Assembly (NCBI GenBank): GCA_035610835.1
Contig: CM069449.1
Location: 11,737,855 to 11,801,854 of the forward strand
Reading direction: 5' to 3'
Source of the DNA: Ophiura sarsii
Taxonomy: Eukaryota; Echinodermata; Ophiuroidea; Amphilepidida; Ophiuridae
DNA: 64,000 bases
Within the stretch, counting starts at the first letter, position 1, and each line of letters begins with the position of its first letter. Positions 22,714-33,655 of the stretch are shown here, piece by piece. The notes beneath the pieces are model-generated. The model was not told the DNA's origin. It made no database searches and was given only the letters and a program-made list of their open reading frames with translations. Position numbers and translations under genes: made by a program.

Positions 22714-24712
22714 ATGCAAAGCAAGCTCAAAGATGAAAAGAAGGATGGTGAAAAGATCAAAAGGAGGATGGATAGCACATTTGCTGACCGTAGGCAGGCT
22801 ATTGTTGTGCAGGGCCTACCTTTGAAATCAATAAAGGAAATCTACCCAATACTGTATAGTGAGCGTGAGGTAGGTGCTACCTGCAATGATATATTATGTA
22901 AAGTGATTAGTAAAGAAGAATAATGCATTTTCATTTGCCACATATATTTTGAATTGTGTGAACTATGAATGTGTTAAGATCTTGTTTTGAAAGCATGTCA
23001 TATTCAGAATATCTTTTTAAAGAAATTTAACTGTACTTATATAGTGCAGAGAGACCTAGGCTAGGGAATTATGGCGATGGCAAACTCTACTAAATTATAT
23101 ATTTTCTACCCCCGGTTTGCTCTGTAGATGCATTTCGGAATATACCTATTACATGAACAAACATGATTTTGACTAGTGCAAACATGATAATTTTCAGATT
23201 TAAATCTGAATTTTATCTAAATGTATGCATTTTTATTTATTTTCAGCCCAAAGTATATTTAGTTACCCTGATTGGTGTCAAAATGTAGCTGCAAACAATG
23301 TTTCACTCAAAAATATATTGTATGACAAATAATGTAAATTAATGTGTTGGTAAATTAAAGTAAATTTAAATTCATGTCTTATAACTTTTCTGTTAACAGA
23401 TATCAAGAGAGTTCTTTCGGTTAGCAGGAATCAAGCTCACAGTATTTAATGAAAGGGTTGAAAAGGTTGCAGGCAGGATTGTTACAGTGAAGACCAAGAA
23501 CAAGTTTCCGGACTTGGTGGACAAATTGAAGAAGATAGCTCGGGAGTCAGAAACACAGGCTGCAAAAAATGGTAAGTTTGACTTGGGAGCTGGAGAAATT
23601 TTCGGAACTCTATATGTATTATTTTATTGAGACGCAAGAGTTTTTAGATTATTTGACATGGATGTGCATGGAATTAAAGAAGTACGCCAAGTTGTGATGA
23701 TATGCATGAAGTTTTTTTTTAGAAGTGTCTCAAAAATTACTGGCACACATCTTTTAAACTGCGCTTGGGTAAAATTATATAAGGAAACACTAGTGCATCT
23801 CAAAAACACTTGGTGCACATCTTTTAAACTGGGAGCGGGAAAAATCCACCTGCATCTCAAAACCCTGGACACCCTTAAAACATCCATAAGTCTATTAAAG
23901 ACCCTGGCGCACATCCACAACCCGGCTCACATGTCGGATTATCTCGGAAAACCATTGGCCATTTAAAAAACAAACCTGGCATACATTTGCAACCCCGCGA
24001 GTGCATCACATAATCTCACATACATCCCACCACCCTAACGCTAATTTTACATGAAACGCACAGACAGTACACAGCAAATACTAGTGGATGTAGTGGTATT
24101 TGAATGCTTCTGTTCTTCGATGTAATTTTCTTCCTAATTTCAACAACCAAAACAAATGGGATTTGGATCTTGGAAGAGGCATTCCAAATAACTCATATTG
24201 CATTCAAGTTTAAAGTTATTTTTAGGTCAAGTGGTTCTTGAGTTAAAGAAAAAATATTGATTTTGGTACACTTAGCTTTTCTTACAATGTAACTCAAGAA
24301 CCATGGACCTACTGTAACAGATCTGCAGTAAATTCTTGGACAATGTTGTATCATTTACTTATAATGAATACCAAATTGGTTCTAATTTTTGGGAGAATAT
24401 TGCCCAAAATATTTACAATAAGTTGCATTTAACTTTTTGGCTTTGATATACTTATCGTTTCCCCATTTTCCACTTTGTATAGATGCAGTAAACATGCAAG
24501 CAGTGGGTACAATACCAGCTCTGCTGAATGAGAATTTACAGGCAATCCTAAAACAACATGAGGATGATGAGTGTGCGACACCTTATGTCTTGACAACTGA
24601 TCCACTATCTGGTGCATTTAGCATCTTTGCAGATGGAGAGGAAGTGTGTAGTACCACCAGCTTGTTGAAAGCAAGTTTTCACCTGGAACTATTTAGAGGT
24701 GTGCTACCTTGA
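22714..24712 (+). CDS. Three-exon protein-coding gene, about 185 codons, possibly SAMD3-like C-terminal part
   Basis: Exons are 22714-22869, 23400-23571 and 24483-24712. Boundaries are consensus: CTTTATAG before exon 1, GAG|GTAGGT after it (phase 0), TGTTAACAG|AT before exon 2, ATG|GTAAGT after it (phase 1), TTTGTATAG|AT before exon 3, stop TGA at 24710-24712. The joined frame is open throughout. Exon 1 is basic (KDEKKDGEKIKRRMDSTFADRR) and ends LKSIKEIYPILYSERE. Exon 2 holds SREFFRLAGI and a lysine-rich helix-like stretch. Exon 3 ends SGAFSIFADGEEV...LELFRGVLP. The RR..I.....I...YP.L pattern followed by an F.R..G step reminds me of the region after the SAM domain in the large SAMD3-like family of fish and marine invertebrates; this is from memory and tentative. 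An acceptor just before the ATG means upstream exons may exist. First AATAAA noticed downstream is 25169. Confidence 0.65.
23720..23960 (+). repeat. Decayed tandem repeat in the second intron
   Basis: ACACATCTTTTAAACTG or GCACATCTTTTAAACTG recurs at about 23745 and 23814, with weaker CATCTCAAAA copies. It explains the open frames found on both strands here, which are not coding. Confidence 0.55.
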
Positions 24713-26058
24713 TAGTGCCGGATTACTAGTAATAGTATTATGCTATTGCTGTTTGATTGCAAATTTAAAAACAAGCATGTTGTTAGTGATAGTGTTGAAT
24801 GCCTGTTTTGATATAAAAGTAGACAATTTATAGAGTGTTCGGTATTTTAGGCTTTATACGTATCACCACATCATTGTATACCACAACAATCAATGATTTG
24901 CATACGACGACGACGCACAATTCCCTATCGCAATATATGTGGCGTACATGATGTCATAATATGTGATAAAGTCAAAATAGTGGTCGCTTATAAATTGTGT
25001 GCTGGAACAGGTGTGATTAACATTTATGTACCAATGCAATTTAATAATAATTATTGCTCCTTGGAATTGAAAAGTTAAAGTTAAAACTGTTGAAAATTTG
25101 ATATGTTATCCATTTAAAAAAATTGTAGCAAATGCTTTTTAAAGTCCTAGTCTACGATTTCTGGCGAAAATAAAATAGTCATTTTTATTCGCAAGATTAT
25201 AAATATTAACTGTCAGAAACCCTGGAAGAATATATACAGCTTAAATTTACTTTTTCTCCAAAAGAGGAGCGAGTAGGGTCACTATAGTTGGATTTTCGTG
25301 ATTTTGTATTGGGAATCGGCCAAGATTCTCACGTCGCCCATTTGATTTGTATGTGTAAATTTAGTAAACTTCATCATTAATGTCTTAGTACAGAAATGTT
25401 TTGAGTCTAGCATTCTGTATTAAACGCTTACGTAGCTAAGGGAATTTCGATCTATATCATGTACTAGTAGATCGAAATTAAAATGGAAGGAATTCACTGT
25501 TTTACCACTAAAACGTTCGAATTTGCCCAGGTTTGTGTGTGAATCCAACAAGTTTTGTGTAAACTTTATGAATATGCTAAAACATAATGGTATATTCCAA
25601 AGTAAGATCGTGGACTAGTACTTTAAGAAGTTAGTTGTTTGATATCCTTGCAAGTTATGACAATTTGTATTTCATAGATTTATTTGGGGAAAAGTGTAAA
25701 GCTTATTTTATACTAGTTCTAATCTCCGAAGATTTTGTCTTCGTTAGGCATGCGTAAAACGCTACATGTGATTGACTGCAGACAAAATCGCAGGGGACAA
25801 AATCGCCAGAGATGGGTACTATAATTCCAGCTTTACAGTTATAAAATTGAATTATTAAAGGTAGGTAAATTTGTTACCAGAGCATTTTGAATGCAGTATT
25901 GATTCTTGAATTTTAAGATTGAACAAAGTTTATATAATTTGTATTGATGGGTTACTTACTGTATAAGTAGAATTTTTTGCGAGGTATTTATTTTCGTGAA
26001 TGAATCCACAAACATGAACATAAAAACACATAAAATGTTAAATAATGCATTGAACTTA
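24713..26058. other. 3' flank of the spliced gene, otherwise no gene seen
   Basis: It includes the probable 3' UTR, with AATAAA at 25169-25174. The rest is AT-rich with short frames only. Confidence 0.35.
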
Positions 26059-26405
26059 GGCCAAGTAAAACAAAACAACAGTTGATCGTCCGGACTTTTC
26101 AAAAAAAGGATGCGGGAGGGGCTTGTTATTAACTATTTACTTTTTTTTCCCCAAGATGGCCGCCGGCTTTTTGAGTAAAGATTTTACAGTCTGAGCCTCT
26201 TTACATTGTATATGCATTTATTTAATGTACAGATACAGTTTTAATAAAGTTTTACTGGAGCAACTTAAACATTTAATAGTTTTACATGCATTTTTCGAAA
26301 AGTTTTACTATAAAAATTAAAAATAGTAAATAGTAAAAAAATCAATGCGGCACGAAAAAAGGATGCGGGCGGGGACGATCAACTGTTGTTTTGTTTTACT
26401 TGGCC
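26059..26405. mobile_element. PIF/Harbinger-like MITE, 347 bp
   Basis: A 33-bp inverted repeat that I read as perfect begins GGCCAAGTAAAACAAAACAA and ends at the mirrored TTGTTTTACTTGGCC. TTA lies directly outside on both sides (26056-26058 and 26406-26408). A 3-bp TTA duplication with GGCC ends fits the PIF/Harbinger superfamily. A second nested similarity, AAAAAAGGATGCGGG, lies near both ends in direct orientation. No transposase is present. Confidence 0.8.
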
Positions 26406-26777
26406 TTATGGGGCAGGATTGAGCAACCGCAAAATTAACAATTCACCATATTATGTTGTTATTGCTTCAAATCACGAAAATATCTTCTTGTGAAAATATT
26501 GACTTATACAGTAAAGTTGGTCCATATAGTTGGTCTAAATGGTTTAACACCCCTTCATAAATGCAGTCTTATTTGTCCCTTGAATAGTAGTATGAAATTT
26601 AAACCCCCGATACAATACACTGCTCTTGTAACTCTGAATTTGGACCTTTGTAAGGTGTCGGACACTCTGATAAGTTGGCAAGTTTTGTTTGTTTAAGCGA
26701 GTTTAATAACTCAAAATATTGGTCAAAAACTTGGATTTTTGACTTTCCAGGATTACGTTATAAGAAGGAAGGGGGTT

Positions 26778-26799
26778 GGGGGGGGGGGGGGGGGGGGGG
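26778..26799. repeat. Poly(G) tract
   Basis: Twenty-two consecutive G after GGGGGTT. Confidence 0.95.
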
Positions 26800-27879
26800 C
26801 ACCTTCTAACAAAATTCGTGGGCATATAACAAGTTCATATTTTAAATTCCATAATGCCATGAATTTTGCACTATATTGTTTTATGTTTAATAGCATTTTA
26901 TTCAAACTTATACATGTGTTTTGCTATTGAATTTCTGAACAACATGACACACAAATGATATCTGTACCATTGGCCCCGGACAGACAAACTGGCATATTGA
27001 GGACCATATTCAAAATGAAAAGAGCTGCATGTTTTCTGTTGCCAAATTTGGATTGTACACCAAACAGTTCCCCTAGATATGACATTTCGAACGCTGTGGA
27101 GGGTCTCTTTGTTTATTTATGACCCCCTTATCATTGTCTTTTGTTGACCCCCTAAATTTCAAATTGCTCTATAGCGGGAAAACGAAATGGAGTATCAAGC
27201 TCAAATGTGTTACACGTTTCGTATTTCATCAATATCTATCACCACACAGAAAAAGAAGACAAAATCTATGACATGCTGCGGTGCACATCCCGGGGTTTGA
27301 CATGGAATGACTCTGTAAAAATATGGGACTATTTTAACATTTAGAGTAATAAGTAACAACTGTTCTTATTTTTGTTGTAGATATGGTCCTTCCAAATGGC
27401 TTACTGTATTTTGTGAAACGAAATAGCATATGTTTATACACTCGCTTTATTCTGTTGACGAAGTAAAGCGTATGCAGTAAGCCCTTTCAAATAGACCATG
27501 TCAAAAATGTTGTCACTCAAAAAAGCAGATTTGTTTGCCAAAATTGGTCAAAAAAATAATTTTATCTCAAAAGATGTGCAATTTTCACCATTTTATGTGC
27601 CAAAATAAAAAGCAAACTATGTATTTATTATTATTTATTATTTAACCGCATTGACTTTGAAAGTGATATGGGGCCAAAGACTTAAAATGTACATTTTTAA
27701 AATGATATGAAGTTTTACAGAATTTGAATTATTAAATACTGGAATTAAAATATTAAAATGATCTTGGTGCAATGTGTATAATTATGTTGTGTTCATTTTC
27801 TGTATCTTGATATTTTAGAGAAGTCCTCAGTGTTTTATCCCTACCTGGAGTCATGGTGACTCTATTTAGCCAGTTGGAG
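26800..27879. other. Intergenic sequence, no gene seen
   Basis: One short inverted repeat occurs around 27383-27500 (ATGGTCCTTCCAAATGGCTT against a mirrored AAGCCCTTTCAAATAGACCAT). Otherwise it is AT-rich with short frames. Confidence 0.35.
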
Positions 27880-28220
27880 CCAGGGTTACTCTATAAAGGG
27901 AGTCAGGGTTACTCTATAAAGGGAGTCAGGGTTACTCTATAAAGGGAGTCCAGCCTACATGTGACTCTATGTCAATATTGACTCCATTTGAAGAGTCACA
28001 AGACTCCCTTGAAGAGTCATGCATCATGACTCTCCAAAGAAGTCAGTAAATTTTGACTCCCTTGAAGAGTCATGTATCATGACTCTCCAAAGGAGTCAGT
28101 AAATGTTGACTCTCCAAGGGAGTCATGTGACTCTCTAAACGGAGTCAATATTGACATAGAGTCACATGTAGGCTGGACTCCCTTTATAGAGTAACCCTGA
28201 CTCCAGTTTGGCTTTCAGTG
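27880..28220. mobile_element. Motif-filled foldback element: GGAGTCA type
   Basis: Long arms mirror each other around a centre at about 28050. The left arm includes GGGTTACTCTATAAAGGGAG and CCTACATGTGACTCTATGTC; the right arm contains their complements and ends GACTCCAGTTTGGCTTTCAGTG. The left arm carries three tandem copies of the 23-bp unit AGGGTTACTCTATAAAGGGAG-TC (about 27892-27960) where the right arm has one. The centre is made of GACTC and GAGTC blocks. The right end read inward is CACTGAAAGCCAAACTGG; the left end is unclear. Confidence 0.75.
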
Positions 28221-28311
28221 ATGTGTGAAAATCACATTGAAATCGATTGAGTGGTTCTCAAGTTATGATGTAAAACGTGAGGCATGACAGCGCGTGTTTT
28301 CAATAGCTCAG

Positions 28312-28588
28312 ACAATGTTAGAAAAAAGTGTTCGAACACTTAGTAGGCCTAATGTAAAGTCATCCCCCTTTCCCCCCTGATCAATGTTGAGTCGCCCAAC
28401 TTGCCAAACATCAGCCCGTGGCCTAGCAACATTGATTGGTGGGGAAAGGGGAGGGGTATATTGAAGGGGCGCTTTCAGGCTAGCAGATGCAAATTGGTAT
28501 TTTCACATGACTCTAAAAATGCGTACTATATGGTAATTAAACGGTGCAAACAATGGTCAGTGTTCGAACACCTTTTTTCTATGATTGT
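28312..28588. mobile_element. 277-bp MITE, twin copy 2
   Basis: Near-identical partner of 18226-18502, in the same orientation, with the same ACAAT...ATTGT termini and GTTCGAACAC blocks. Visible differences are one G/A in the G-rich stretch and one A/C in GGGCGCTTTCAGG. Confidence 0.85.
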
Positions 28589-28861
28589 AGTTCTAACAGT
28601 GTCACACACGGAGTGAACCTCACACCCACCCATTTTCCTCCCGCGTAGTGTATTGAAAATGTGACTTTTGGAAAGTGACTAATTTTCTTTAAATGGCGCT
28701 AATCGTGGTGTATCTTTGTTGCCATGCGTTATGTTTGGTATCAAAATGTGCCTAATAGATTCATCCAAATGTTTAGCCTGTTTGGTAAAAATATAATCGA
28801 AAGTTACTTTAAATGACCTAAACAAAGTGTACGAATTTCTTTTGTTGAGAACTTTATAATA

Positions 28862-29137
28862 TGGTTTGAGCTGGACGTTAGTCGAGCCAAGCCGGACTAA
28901 CCTTACGGACTAACCTTACATTAGTCAGAATGGACACCATCTGGACTAACTTAAAACTAGTCGAGCGACTAACTTAAAGCTAGTCAAGCGACTAGCCTAA
29001 ACCAGTCTAGCTTAGGACGGACTAACATAAAGCTAGCCGAGCTTAAAACTAGTGCTTGACTAGGCTAAAGCTAGTGAAAATGGACACATTCTGGACTAGC
29101 TTTAAGTTAGTCAGGCGACCTGTTTAGGTTTTCCGTG
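28862..29137. mobile_element. Motif-filled MITE: TAGTCAAGC type, right end
   Basis: It consists of GGACTAAC, CTAGTC and AAGCTAGTC blocks in both orientations and ends GGTTTTCCGTG-TA (TA at 29138-29139). It is the mirror counterpart of 17280-17575. The preceding about 150 bp (GTTACTTTAAATGACCTAAAC) is the reverse complement of the sequence near 17895-17930. Confidence 0.7.
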
Positions 29138-29428
29138 TAGTTTTTTTTAAAATCTTATCTATTTTTCAAATTACATAAATGATGAGTCAACCTTTAGGCA
29201 ATAGGCATTTGTATTACTAATTAGTTTCACATTAGATGTCTTTGTTTGCATAATAATAGGACAGGAAATATAGACTAGGCCTAAGTCCTTCTAACAATAT
29301 CTGATTAATGCATGTTTGAATAAGAATTTTGAACATATCCTCCTCAATCCTCCCTGAATGTGTCAGTTGACTATTCACCTATTATAGCAAGTTGGTGTTT
29401 ATATAATGTATTGAAGAAGTTGAATTAA

Positions 29429-29855
29429 AGGGGTACTAAGAGATGTGTTGAAGGGTGTGCCCTCAATTATAATAAAACCGGGATGTCTACATGTTTACAA
29501 TTGTATTAATACATACACAAACTTACAGCTGTAAGGATTAAGAAAAATCAGCCGTCTTTGTGCAATAAAACGTCGTTTTAAAATATTCCATCCCCGGCTC
29601 GGACAGCATTTATTGGTAAACAGCGTTACGCTATTATTCTTTTCGATTCAATTTACATACAAATTATATAAAGGGCGTTTTAAAAAAAAGTGTCAATAAA
29701 TAGCGATGATATTTAAACATATTTAAACATTTTTAATGACGTTTTACTGTTTTTTTGTGATTGGAAACTCCAATAATGCCAATAACAATGGTTATCATGA
29801 ATATTAAATACATTTTGTAAAAGAAAAACTCACTTAAACATCTCTTAGTACACCT
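29429..29855. mobile_element. Second TTAA-type MITE family, 427 bp
   Basis: The left end AGGGGTACTAAGAGATGT and right end ACATCTCTTAGTACACCT are inverted with one mismatch in 18 bp. TTAA flanks both sides (29425-29428 and 29856-29859). A right-end fragment of the same element is present in the paralogous block at about 35340-35435, where the left part is replaced by different sequence. Confidence 0.8.
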
Positions 29856-30151
29856 TTAAGGGTAAATATTGGTCACATGTGTCCAAAACATGTAAATTGG
29901 TTTAAAATTTGTCTAATCTTAGGTTCAAGATTCACATTGACGCTTGCAAAGGTTAATGTAACACTTTTCCGTGCTGGTTGTTTTTACGCTACTCAATTGG
30001 AACAATCACTGGCGTTGAAGAGTCAAAAATCGACACAATTTCTTAGTGTGGCAACCACGGTATACTATAGCGCTTGATAAATGCCAAAGCCCCTCGAGAA
30101 CTTAGCAGGCAATAAGCCTGTTAAAAGTTCACTATGATATGCTTTTGTTAA

Positions 30152-30390
30152 CGCTTTCCACGCGGCTATTATTTGTACCATACACAAAACAGATTTTTCA
30201 GAAACCTTTCATAATTTTCAAAGTCTATCTCAAAGATTACTGACCAAACACTAGGCATGTTTGTACTTATTTCAATGCATTTCTCATGGTGATTCCATAT
30301 ATGGTAATAATATACAGTAATTTTGACATTTTTGAAACATTTTGTGAAATTTTGGACTGTCGTCTGCAGCTGCCTGCCGCGTGGAAAGTG
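30152..30390. mobile_element. TTAA-type MITE, copy 4, with empty site in B2
   Basis: It begins CGCTTTCCACGCGGC, ends GCCGCGTGGAAAGTG, and has TTAA on both sides (30148-30151 and 30391-30394). The paralogous B2 reads TGCTTTTGTTAAGATTGC at 35711-35728 with a single TTAA and no element, which is the pre-insertion state. This fixes the family length at 239 bp and the target duplication as TTAA, as in piggyBac-type elements. Confidence 0.93.
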
Positions 30391-30449
30391 TTAAGATTGC
30401 TATAGAATTATCGTGTTCAAAATATTAAAATTGCTTCTTTAAAGTGCCA

Positions 30450-30775
30450 CTAGGATCAACACTCTGGAACATTAGTCCCTTACAGATCCGTAATTCAAAG
30501 ACGGTCGCAATTTTTAAATAGTCTTTTAAAACTCATTTATTTAACCATAATATTTAGTCATTTTATTGTCTGCAGCATTCATATAAGTGCATTGTAACTT
30601 GATTTGTGTAATGCTTTATTGTGTTTTATTATGCCATCACTTTTTATTGTACTTTTATTTAGTATGCTGCATTCATATATAATTACACTCTTTCTTTTTA
30701 ATGTAATGTGTAAAGCGCTTTGTAATCCGTTTCGATGTAAGGCGCTATATACATGCCTGTTAATATGTATTTTTA
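30450..30775 (+). mobile_element. CR1/L2-like 3' fragment in B1
   Basis: It includes ACTCTGGAACATTAGTCCCTTACAGATCCG, a decayed form of the LWNxLPxxIR step of the C-terminal domain. The 3' end follows: GTGTAAAGCGCTTTGTAATCCG, then GATGTAAGGCGCTATATACATGCC. It aligns with 36010-36520 in B2, so the insertion predates the duplication of block B. Confidence 0.7.
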
Positions 30776-31701
30776 AAGATAACTGGTTATTTGTTTACTT
30801 CAATTTGCATTGGTGCTAGTACCTATGGTGATACAAAATATGACGCTTATCATATTAATCTCACGTAAAGTCACTTATACGTATGCCATTTGCAGTGCAG
30901 CCGTAGTAAATTAGTTATTAAACTTATCCATGCATTTAAAATCAAAACTAAATGTTTCCTAATCATTTTATTCAGTGATCAACCACTTGGTTGAGAATGG
31001 TGGCAGTTCCTTATCTGAATACGCCAAAACCATTGTTTTACTGTGCTTAACGAGAGAACAACAAATTAAGACCATCAGTCTGTTTTTTGGTTTCAAACAG
31101 GTGATTTGAAAATTGTTCGCTAGAGCATAACAAAGTGATGACGGGTTGAGATTGAGTTGAGACCTTCTCACATTCGTATACGCATGTGGCCGGGCGGGCA
31201 TTGAATATTGCTGCACCTGATGGTATTGGATGAACGAGGAACACGTCAGGTTTCCATTGTTATTTCATACAATATTACGAACATATCACAAAACATCCGA
31301 AATACATATACAAATAATTCGAACTATTAAGGCTTTTAAAAAACCAATGTATTCCTTCGATATAAACAACCCACTAATTAACAGAATTCAATCAGGTTTT
31401 CAATCCATGAGTACAGTTCCAGTGACCACGGATAAAGTAACTTCCAATTCATTAAGGACGAAACTCGTGCGGCCACGTGTCACCTGTAATCCTGTTAAAA
31501 TAACACCTTTATTTGTAATATTTCAATCGTGATAATTGTCTTAAGGCTCATTTATGCGTGAGGTGTGAATATCCACCCCCAGATCGGCCGCAGTTGTCAG
31601 ATGAAAAGTTACATTCAACAATAACCCATTGCTGCTCTTTGTCGTTTTGGCTAAAACATTGTGCACTCATAGTTCGTTAGTATATACCACGGAGTGAAAT
31701 A

Positions 31702-31800
31702 CACTTTAAATTACAAGGATTTACATTTAAACCGATAGGATTTAAATTTAAACCGACAGGATTTAAATTTAAACCGATAGGATTTAAATTTAATTTTTTC
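31702..31800. mobile_element. Truncated TTTAAATCC-type MITE, left end (B1)
   Basis: TA-CACTTTAAATTACAAGGAT is followed by four TTTAAATTTAAACCGATAGGAT-like units. It aligns with the left end of the full element at 38644-39623. It is cut where block A2 begins, so the A2 junction lies inside this element. Confidence 0.75.
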
Positions 31801-32329
31801 AGGAATTTTGAAATGGTCTATTAATTAAAAAAACAAATCGTATTTTATCATTGTGGGTGCAATAGATAGGTCCGATTCGTTCATTTGAATACAAAAATAC
31901 CATCCCGTAAAAACATAATTACCCCAAAACAACACACTTTCAAGCTTAAGCCTTCGTGTTTTTCCGGAACTACTACACGAATTGCGCCTTGATTTGGTGT
32001 GGTGTTCTCATATATATAGAAATAAAAAAGCACCGATACCGCCCATCGTCATCCTATGATCTCCCGTTTAGCACTTGCTACGAAAGTATTTACGATATAG
32101 CATATTTTTGGCTGTTATAACCTTTCTTTTACATGCTTGTGCGCATTCTAAAAGTATTTCGATTCATTTGGACAAATCTCGATCCATTTTAACTCATTTC
32201 GATACATTTCGACTCATTTCGATCCACTTCATTAAATACTAATACCCATTTATTGTCTATACTTTTGTTTACCCCGTAATGGATAAAGAGGGAGCTCTTC
32301 GCGGGCTGATACAAATAAAAACCACATTA

Positions 32330-32623
32330 TTACACTGTTAATTTACTAGTACTTGCAACGTTATGATGAACATAGTGGGCTTCCGAAAGGTTGCAGCAAA
32401 AGGTTGTGAGATCGACCATGGCTAGAATTCCGCCGCGGTCATCGAGATATCGAAAGCCTAGTTTCTTTTCTGAATCACACACAGACACACCCACAATCGC
32501 CACATAATTCAACCTGCTTCCGCCCTGTAATAAATACTGAAATGTCATTGTTGTCGCATACAGCTCGTCAGACTCATTTGGTATGACGCAGACGAGAAAA
32601 AACACGTGGTTGTTTATCGGCAT
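32330..32623 (-). CDS. Unrecognised frame kept open in both A copies (A2)
   Basis: A 97-codon paralogue of 12836-13144. The last about 55 residues match closely (NYVAIVGVSVCDSEK to the stop). The segment before them (MTFQYLLQGGSRL) is in a different frame from its A1 counterpart because of indels that cancel out. The start differs: an ATG farther downstream is used because upstream sequence has shifted frame. No function is proposed. Confidence 0.28.
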   Translation of the reverse strand: MPINNHVFFLVCVIPNESDELYATTMTFQYLLQGGSRLNYVAIVGVSVCDSEKKLGFRYLDDRGGILAMVDLTTFCCNLSEAHYVHHNVASTSKLTV

Positions 32624-32979
32624 GGTATTTGTTACATAATTTCAATACTATGACGTGAATCAAACGTTAATTATAATAAAGGACCAAACGCTTTTATGAT
32701 TGAAAAGTAATGTACATTCATTATTGTCTAACAGATGAATAAATGGACTTATAGTTATGAATAGTTGCATCTAAAGAAATACATAGGTGTAACTAGAACC
32801 GTCGCGAAAAAATCAAGCTCGATAACCGACAGGGCCAATCTCAACCCAATCGACACGATTAGAATATTGGGAGATTGCCCGCTGGCTAGGCCACTGGATA
32901 ATACCATATTGTTAGTATTAACTCTCGTCCTCCTGCGACGTTTTTATAACACTGCTACCTATGGGGGTTGTTGGAGGGG

Positions 32980-32997
32980 GAGGGGGGGGGGGGGGGG
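32980..32997. repeat. Poly(G) tract
   Basis: Seventeen G after GGGGGAG; the A1 counterpart (about 15485-15493) is only a short G run. Confidence 0.9.
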
Positions 32998-33655
32998 TTA
33001 CCACCACCATAACTTTTTGGTATACCTAGGGGTTCCCTCTTTCAATTCAACACATACCAAAACAAGTACAAACTTCCCATGCATCACAATGACGTTACTA
33101 AACATGGCCGACATAAATCCCGCCAAAAATATAGGCCAACATTGAAATGTTAGCAAAAAAGATTCCAAATATCGGAATTTCACACGCTTTTTTGCGATTA
33201 AGTGGGGGAAATAGTCTTTCTAACATACACTCTGCTATTCAGGACCATAAAATTAAGGTATTTTTCAAAATGGCGATAAAAACAAATTGTAAGGTGGCAA
33301 CCACTTCCCCTACTATCGGACTTTGACGACTTACTCTACCCCCGGGTTAGGTGTTACCCTGCTTTTCTTCCGTCAACATGAGCGCAAGGGAGGTAATGGC
33401 GAACATCTAGGTCACTGCCTTTTGCGTTTTAGCACCAACCGCGAAAATTCTTAGGTGCCCCCCCCCCCCCCCGCCAGCCCCCACCCCACCCCACCCCGCC
33501 CCGTCCCGCCCCTTATGAGGACGAGGGTTAATACTAGGTTTTAATCATGTTAATGTAGCTTTCAAAATCTCAATAATCGATCTTACCACCTTTTTGACTG
33601 AAGACTCCCCTCAAAACGATACAAAAGCAACATCTTATTCATCATATCATTGCTA

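Larger units (their letters stand above)
29760..31800 (+). repeat. Segmental duplication block B, copy B1
   Basis: It aligns colinearly with 35340-38725. Shared landmarks are TGGTCACATGTGTCCAAAACAT (29870), GCCAAAGCCCCTCGAGAACTT (30082), a CR1/L2 tail, CAACCACTTGGTTGAG (30979) and CCACCCCCAGATCGGCCGCAG (31574). B1 contains the TTAA MITE at 30152-30390, which B2 lacks. B2 has two insertions that B1 lacks (36237-36455 and 37784-38625). Confidence 0.9.

Noticed and set aside
27892..27960. Three identical 23-bp repeats, considered as a CRISPR-like array
   Set aside because: No unique spacers between units; they are head-to-tail within a foldback arm of a eukaryotic element.
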